From positions 62,001 to 126,000 of the forward strand of contig NZ_JAFBFA010000005.1 in assembly GCF_016909015.1 (NCBI RefSeq): a stretch of 64,000 bases of DNA, read 5' to 3'. Positions 58,868-64,000 of the stretch are shown here, in pieces. The notes under the pieces are model-generated. The model was not told the DNA's origin. It did no database searches and worked only from the letters and a program-made list of their open reading frames with translations. The position numbers were made by a program, and so were the translations under genes. Each line of letters begins with the position of its first letter. Position 1 is the stretch's first letter. This stretch comes from Gracilibacillus alcaliphilus (GTDB lineage Bacteria > Bacillota > Bacilli > Bacillales > Amphibacillaceae).

Positions 58868-59647
58868 ATGGTCAGACACGAGAAATTATTAGAAGTTCAA
58901 GACTTACAAAAAAACTATGGTAAAAAGGATAATTTAACAAAAGCTTTAAGGGGAATTAGTTTTGATGCTCTCTCAGGAGAGTTTTTAGGTATTATGGGGG
59001 CAAGTGGTTCTGGCAAAACGACATTGTTAAACTGTATTGCAACCATAATCAAGCCGACATCCGGAAGAGTACTGTTAAACGGCAAAAATATCAGCGCTTT
59101 TGACAGTAAGGATTTAGCTGAATATCGGGGAAGTAGGATTGGCTATTTGTTTCAGGACTTCGGGTTACTGGACAACTTAACAGGTCAAGAAAACATTCTA
59201 TTACCATTATCGATTCATGGGATGGATTTTGCAAAAGCAAATGCCCAATTAAATGAATTAGCAGATTTTTTAGAGATTACAGATATTCTTGATAAATTCC
59301 CTTCCCAAATGTCTGGCGGACAACAACAAAGAGTAGCTGCTGCTCGTAGCTTGATTTCTGATCCAGATATCGTGCTGGCAGATGAGCCGACAGGGGCGTT
59401 AGATACTCGCTCTGCAAAAAAGCTAATGAATAAGTTGGAAAGTATTAATAAAAGTAGTAAGAGAACGATCTTAATGGTTACCCATGATCCTAATGCAGCA
59501 AGCTTTTGCTCGAGAATTCTTTTTATTCAGGATGGTATAATATTTCATGAACTGCGCCGCAAACAAGGGGAGGCACGTGAGAAGTTTTATGAAAGAATTT
59601 TGCAGCTATTAGCTCAGCTTGGGGGAGGAAGTGCAAATGTTCTCTAG
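58868..59647 (+). CDS. BceA-like ABC transporter ATP-binding protein
   Basis: 259 aa. Walker A MGASGSGKTTLL at about 43-54, FQDFGLLDNLTGQENI, signature MSGGQQQRVAAARSL, Walker B IVLADEPTGALDTRS and VTHDPNAASFC. The length and sequence fit the Peptide-7-exporter group that gives resistance to bacitracin-like or lantibiotic peptides. AGAAGGAG precedes the ATG. It overlaps the permease gene by 11 bases. Confidence 0.92.
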   Translation: MVRHEKLLEVQDLQKNYGKKDNLTKALRGISFDALSGEFLGIMGASGSGKTTLLNCIATIIKPTSGRVLLNGKNISAFDSKDLAEYRGSRIGYLFQDFGLLDNLTGQENILLPLSIHGMDFAKANAQLNELADFLEITDILDKFPSQMSGGQQQRVAAARSLISDPDIVLADEPTGALDTRSAKKLMNKLESINKSSKRTILMVTHDPNAASFCSRILFIQDGIIFHELRRKQGEAREKFYERILQLLAQLGGGSANVL

Positions 59648-61802
59648 GCTGATTTATCGTAATGCCAAACGGAGCCGAAAAGAAAATTTGATCTATTTTG
59701 CAACACTTGTGACAGCGGTGGCTTCATTTTATATTATTCTTTCACTAGGGAGACAAGATGTTATTCTGTTTTTAAGAGAGTTTGAAAGTGACGCAATTGA
59801 TAAGCTTCTCAATCAAATGCCAATTGTATATGGGTTTGCCTTATTCTTATTGTTTTTCTTGATTTTATTTGCCAATCAATATCAGCTGAATCGGAGAAGC
59901 AAAGAATTTGGAACCTACCTTATACTGGGCATGCGTAAAGAGCGTCTTATTCTTCAACTTTTAGCAGAAGGGCTGATAACTTCTATTTTAGCACTGATTG
60001 GCGGTATACTAATCGGCGGCTTTTTAGCAGAAATGATTAGTTTGACCGTTTCTAAATTAGTAGGGCAGGGAATTATTGGTCATCACATCAGCTTGTCAAT
60101 AGGTGCAATTATACTCACTATCATTGGATTCCTATCTATTCAATGTATCGCATTAATTATACTTGGCGGCAGACTATTTACCCAAGAAGTGCATCAAATG
60201 CTTTATGAAGAAATGGATAAGAAACAAGATATGGGACATATAAAAGGGAATCTACTGCATATTCTAATTGGCTCGATCTTTTTAGCGGCTGCATATTGGA
60301 TTGTTTTATACCGTTTTATAGATTTTGGCGGATTATTTATGGCTGTTGCATTTATATGCGGGAGTTTGGGAACCCTATTTTTCATCAGAGGATTTGGAAA
60401 ATTACTTGGCTTACTTACCAATTTATCAGAGAAGAAATCTACTAAAGGATTGCACAGATTCACCTTAAGGCAATTTCAAGAGAATATAGCGAATCGTTCT
60501 ACTTCAGTTGCTGTTACATCGATTTTAATCACATTATCGATTATTTTGATTGCGAATGGAGCTTCTACTATTATAGGGTTTGAAAGTAGCTTTACTAGAA
60601 CTTCTTCGTTATATGATTTTACTGTAAGCGGAAATGATGAAGAAGTCGAACAATTTCTTACTTCCGGAAAAATGACAGCTTATGTAGAAGACTTAAATCG
60701 TTTGGAAATAGGGAGAATGAAAACAGAGGATGAACTTGGAGAAGACGTTTTACCTGTATCACTGGTAGAGTGGTCAACATTAAGAGACCAACTTATTAAG
60801 GCCACACCAAAGAGCGAACAAGAGGATTTTTTATCTGGTAAAATACAAGGTTACACGATTAGTGATGAAAACTCTGAAGCTCTTAATTTGCTGGGAACGC
60901 TGGAGACTGGAATCACATCCCCTTATCTTATTGCTGAAACATCGTATAATAGACTTTTAGAAGCAATAGGAGAAAAGCCGCTGAATCTAGCGGAAAGCGA
61001 AATGGCTTTCTACTTCAATCCGGATTTGCTGCCTATGGATGAGCTAGACAATATGCCTGTACTAGATACCATTCTTGAGAAGGCTGAAAACGAAGGGGAG
61101 ACTTTGCTGAGTATTGCTAATCAAGCGATGTCTATACGCTCATCGGTTCCAATAAGAGGATTAGTTGCAGATCGTTCCATAGAAATTTTTTCAGCATTTA
61201 TCGTTCCTGATTCGATGTTTGATCAGCTAGTAAATGAGGGAACGTATGCAACATATTGGAATTTTCGTATCCCGAAAAAATTACAAGATCAGCAAGGTTT
61301 AATGAGCCCAATGATGGAGGCACGAGATATATTAATGGCTTCAGGCTTAGAGTTTGAAAGTTATTTACAGAACTTTGGACGTCAACTTTTCTACGTCGTG
61401 GCTGGAAGCTATACGACACTTTATATGGGCTTCTTATTTTTAATTATTGCTTGTACGATATTAGCTTTACAATTTTTAACACAGATGAAACAAACACGAG
61501 ATCGTTATGTAACGCTTTCTCTGCTAGGGGCAAAACGTCAGCAAATGAAAAAATCTATGCATAGACAAGTGTTGTGCATCTTCCTGTTACCTATGTCTCT
61601 TGCATGTATAAGTGGAGTTATTGGCATAAGAGGGATGATTTCATTTGCCATGCTTTACTTTGAGAACGAGGTTTTACTTTATCCGATTGCCTTTAGCTTT
61701 GCAGCTGTTGTCATGGTGATAGTCGTGATTTATGGAGTAGCTGTTTCCCGTGCAGCAGATCACGAAATTGATAAATTGAACTGGAAACCACATATAGATT
61801 AA
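59637..61802 (+). CDS. BceB-like ABC transporter permease
   Basis: 721 aa with ten predicted membrane helices of the FtsX type. One helix is near 18-38 (IYFATLVTAVASFYIILSLG), then 55-75, then paired helices to about 310. A large extracellular domain (about 315-590) between helices 7 and 8 binds the peptide-target complex in this family. Three more helices at the end include LYMGFLFLIIACTILALQFL and FSFAAVVMVIVVIYGVAV. The ATG at 59637 has GGGGGAGG upstream. It works both as detoxifier and as flux sensor for the kinase encoded downstream. Confidence 0.92.
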   Translation: MFSRLIYRNAKRSRKENLIYFATLVTAVASFYIILSLGRQDVILFLREFESDAIDKLLNQMPIVYGFALFLLFFLILFANQYQLNRRSKEFGTYLILGMRKERLILQLLAEGLITSILALIGGILIGGFLAEMISLTVSKLVGQGIIGHHISLSIGAIILTIIGFLSIQCIALIILGGRLFTQEVHQMLYEEMDKKQDMGHIKGNLLHILIGSIFLAAAYWIVLYRFIDFGGLFMAVAFICGSLGTLFFIRGFGKLLGLLTNLSEKKSTKGLHRFTLRQFQENIANRSTSVAVTSILITLSIILIANGASTIIGFESSFTRTSSLYDFTVSGNDEEVEQFLTSGKMTAYVEDLNRLEIGRMKTEDELGEDVLPVSLVEWSTLRDQLIKATPKSEQEDFLSGKIQGYTISDENSEALNLLGTLETGITSPYLIAETSYNRLLEAIGEKPLNLAESEMAFYFNPDLLPMDELDNMPVLDTILEKAENEGETLLSIANQAMSIRSSVPIRGLVADRSIEIFSAFIVPDSMFDQLVNEGTYATYWNFRIPKKLQDQQGLMSPMMEARDILMASGLEFESYLQNFGRQLFYVVAGSYTTLYMGFLFLIIACTILALQFLTQMKQTRDRYVTLSLLGAKRQQMKKSMHRQVLCIFLLPMSLACISGVIGIRGMISFAMLYFENEVLLYPIAFSFAAVVMVIVVIYGVAVSRAADHEIDKLNWKPHID

Positions 61803-61838
61803 AGGATAGTTCATTTTCATGATGGAGGAGGTACCGAA

Positions 61839-62516
61839 GTGGCGAAGATTACTATTGTTGAAGATGATGTATGGATGAGAGAAGAGTTAGTGGATATTTT
61901 ACAAAAAGAAGGTTATGAAGTGGCAGCAATTGCGGCATTTCATGACACAGCGACACAAGTAGCTGCTTCGGCACCTGACTTAGTTCTGTTAGACATCAAT
62001 TTACCAGGACAATCAGGATTTGATATATGCAAAGCTCTAAAATTAAATGGAGTTGGCCCGATATTAGTTCTAACATCTAGAGATAAGTTACAGGATGAGT
62101 TACACGGTTTAGATTTAGGTGCCGATGACTACCTTACGAAACCATGTAATCGGGACAGGCTGTTAGCACGTATTCTGAACTTGCTCAGGAGATTTGAAAA
62201 ACAGCCAGGATTGGTAGATGGCGGCCATTTTTTATTAGATCCCAATACCTTCACTTTATATAAGGGTTCTCAATCATTGTTGTTATCAGCTAATGAAGGG
62301 AAAATATTATTGACTTTATTGCAATACAGACCTGAGGTTGTTTCCAAATCTGCACTGAGTCAAGTTTTATGGGGAACAGACCAGTATATTGATGAGAATG
62401 CACTCCAAGTAAATCTGACTCGCTTACGAAAGGCATTACGTCAATTAAAGTTGGAAAATCAAATTGAGACGGTAAGAGGGCGAGGTTATCGACTTAGGGA
62501 GCAGGTGAAGATGTGA
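61839..62516 (+). CDS. BceR-like response regulator, OmpR family
   Basis: 225 aa. Receiver: acidic pair in IVEDDVWMREEL, phosphoacceptor Asp52 in LVLLDINLPGQSG, Thr/Ser in ILVLTSRDK, Lys in DYLTKPCNRD. Winged helix: NEGKILLTLLQYRPEVVSKS, QVNLTRLRKALRQL, IETVRGRGYRLR. GTG start with GGAGGAGG at spacing seven. It is expected to activate the transporter promoter through the upstream palindrome. It overlaps the kinase by four bases. Confidence 0.93.
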   Translation: MAKITIVEDDVWMREELVDILQKEGYEVAAIAAFHDTATQVAASAPDLVLLDINLPGQSGFDICKALKLNGVGPILVLTSRDKLQDELHGLDLGADDYLTKPCNRDRLLARILNLLRRFEKQPGLVDGGHFLLDPNTFTLYKGSQSLLLSANEGKILLTLLQYRPEVVSKSALSQVLWGTDQYIDENALQVNLTRLRKALRQLKLENQIETVRGRGYRLREQVKM

Positions 62517-63550
62517 AATGGATAAAGCAAATCTATGATTGTTTTCATGCTTATAAACAATGGATTCTGATGTTGACAGCTACGAATGTGCTATTTATTT
62601 TTTTAGCTTGGTTAGCCTATCCTGAAACGTTTCATGTATTAGTAGGACTTATGGTTGTTTTTACGCTGGCTGTGATCATGTTGTCTCTAGGTATGATTAT
62701 AAGAAAACAAAAAATAATCGAAGCAGTCTTTGAAGATTTTTTGTTAGAGCCAAACGAAATGAATGAGGAAAGATTATGTCAGGTGTCACCAAAAACACAT
62801 AGGTCATATATTCACAGAATGGGAAGAGTTGTAAGATTACACCAATTGGAACTCCATGCTCAAGTCACCCAACTGACTGATTATGAAAATTATATAGAAG
62901 GCTGGGTTCACGAAATTAAAAAACCTTTATCTTTAATGACCTTGGTACTGGATAACCGCAGTGATGAAATGTCGCCGCTTGTTAAACAACGTATATCTCA
63001 TATCAGGGATCAAATGCTGGGTGATGTAGAGCGGATCCTGTTTTTTGCAAGATTGGGAGCTGCTCATAAAGATTATTTGTTTGAGCCTCTAAACATAGTA
63101 GCATGTTGCAAAGAGATAATCGAGAATCACCAATCGCTATTAGATGAATCTGATTTTCAAATTCAATTTATTGGAGAAGAAGCAGAAATTATATCAGATC
63201 GCAAAGGACTAACTTTTATAATAGAACAAATCATTGCTAATAGTACAAAATATGCTGCACAGAATCAGGTTCATCCCAGTTTGACATTTGAAACGATAGA
63301 TGACAATGTGAAGGGGCAGACTATTTTAAATATTAGTGATAATGGACCTGGTGTTTCTACAGAAGATTTACCGTTTATTTTCGACAAAGGCTTTACAGGA
63401 GGACAAGGGACCTATACAAGGGAAGCAACAGGGATGGGGCTCTTTTTAGTAAAAAAGATGGCTCATGATTTAGCGATTGAGTTGGCAGCAAAATCAGAGA
63501 TTGACTCAGGGCTGACCATATCGTTAATCTTTCCAAATGTGAAGCAATAA
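62513..63550 (+). CDS. BceS-like intramembrane-sensing histidine kinase
   Basis: 345 aa. Two membrane helices (about 17-36 and 41-62) with only a few outside residues, the mark of kinases that sense through their ABC transporter. Phosphoacceptor His133 lies in YIEGWVHEIKKPLSLMT. ATPase: IIEQIIANSTKYAA (N box), ISDNGPGVSTEDLPFIFDKG (G1, F box), TGMGLFLVKKMA (G2). GTG start overlaps the regulator stop. 63551-63732 after it has no supportable gene. Confidence 0.93.
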   Translation: MKWIKQIYDCFHAYKQWILMLTATNVLFIFLAWLAYPETFHVLVGLMVVFTLAVIMLSLGMIIRKQKIIEAVFEDFLLEPNEMNEERLCQVSPKTHRSYIHRMGRVVRLHQLELHAQVTQLTDYENYIEGWVHEIKKPLSLMTLVLDNRSDEMSPLVKQRISHIRDQMLGDVERILFFARLGAAHKDYLFEPLNIVACCKEIIENHQSLLDESDFQIQFIGEEAEIISDRKGLTFIIEQIIANSTKYAAQNQVHPSLTFETIDDNVKGQTILNISDNGPGVSTEDLPFIFDKGFTGGQGTYTREATGMGLFLVKKMAHDLAIELAAKSEIDSGLTISLIFPNVKQ

Positions 63551-63732
63551 GCTTGCTAGTTTACATTCATCCATTAGATAATGAGATCAGAGAAGTACAT
63601 ATGAATTTTAATAAAAAACCGAAAAATCCTTAGAAGGTGTTTCGTAAACAATATCTATTTGTGGTGCATATTGGAAATAGCATGGCAACACTTTATGCAA
63701 AGGAATCAACCTAGTACGAGAGGAGAAAATAT

Positions 63733-64000
63733 ATGAAATATTGGACGATTCAAAAGAAAGCAGTTGTAAACGCAGTTCTGCATGATGAGATGTATCAACC
63801 TGATTTCACAAAAAGTGACTATCTGCAAAAAATACCGAATTTACAAGAACTTTATTACTTTATATTAGAATCCTTTAACGATATAAATAATGTAAATTTA
63901 CCAGGGGTAATTTTTGGTTTTGTTGGATCGAATAATGAAAGTTTATTTGAAATATCGAATCAGGATGAATTTTATGGACTGATAAGTTCCAATAAAAATG
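63733..64000 (+). CDS. Unidentified protein, 5' part only
   Basis: 89 codons run off the window end. It starts KYWTIQKKAVVNAVLHDEMY, then LQELYYFILESFNDINNVNL and EISNQDEFYGLISSNKN. The ATG at 63733 has AGAGGAG at spacing eight, so it is a genuine start. It resembles short Bacillus proteins of DUF3841-like type at its first residues (M-K-x-W-T-I-Q), but I cannot confirm this from a fragment. Confidence 0.65.
   Translation, partial: MKYWTIQKKAVVNAVLHDEMYQPDFTKSDYLQKIPNLQELYYFILESFNDINNVNLPGVIFGFVGSNNESLFEISNQDEFYGLISSNKN

Noticed and set aside
1..64000. CRISPR array, rRNA or tRNA genes
   Set aside because: No regularly spaced direct repeats, no Cas genes and no complete tRNA or rRNA pattern were seen on either strand.

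Overview
The window is low-GC DNA of a Gram-positive Bacillaceae-type bacterium. The evidence is the order gatA-gatB-dgkB-rlmCD, strong AGGAGG-type ribosome binding sites with frequent TTG/GTG starts, an OpuA glycine betaine importer and a BceAB-RS style antimicrobial-peptide module. The acidic linker of the betaine-binding lipoprotein and the osmoprotectant importer would suit a moderately salt-tolerant genus, but I cannot name the genus from sequence alone.

Layout. (1) 1-5037: chromosomal housekeeping genes (3' part of gatA, gatB, dgkB, rlmCD). (2) About 4975-43198: an integrated prophage-like element at the 3' end of rlmCD. Its left arm holds a LlaJI/BsuMI-type restriction-modification system (small HTH controller, two 5mC methyltransferases, a McrB-like GTPase, a PD-(D/E)XK partner) and a convergent zinc-finger protein. 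Then come a structured leader and sigma-like regulator, a replication module (DUF2800, DUF2815, family A polymerase, antirepressor, VirE-type primase/helicase, VRR-NUC, SNF2), a late-type regulator, HNH nuclease, two orphan methyltransferases, terminase, portal, protease, capsid and two head-completion proteins. These are followed directly by holin and amidase, with no tail genes at all. The right arm has a HIRAN protein, a small gene, three tandem serine-recombinase genes (the middle one lacking the catalytic domain) and a two-gene cargo unit (HTH protein plus DUF4062/TIR-like protein). The right edge carries broken copies of the rlmCD 3' end next to a recombinase fragment, as expected of a repeatedly used attachment site. 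(3) 43700-46900: opuAA-AB-AC. (4) 46900-47700: decayed transposases. (5) 47768-54672: a pair of MutS-like ATPases divergent from a pair of ABC exporter half-transporters. (6) 54675-56032: broken DUF402 and NUDIX genes. (7) 56271-58179: cupin protein convergent with an MFS transporter. (8) 58868-63550: BceAB-like ABC transporter with its response regulator and intramembrane-sensing kinase. (9) 63733-64000: start of an unidentified gene.

The most interesting signals are: a three-copy non-coding element inside the prophage (GGTTCGAAT, exactly 12 variable bases, then TCGC(A/T)TATAGGT), always upstream of a gene or operon and the first copy just behind a sigma-like gene; a nested leader with mutually exclusive pairings before that sigma-like gene; a head-only, tail-less virion module; the right-end cargo pair; and a dense GGAAC/GTTCC repeat cluster behind the primase gene that may be the replication origin.
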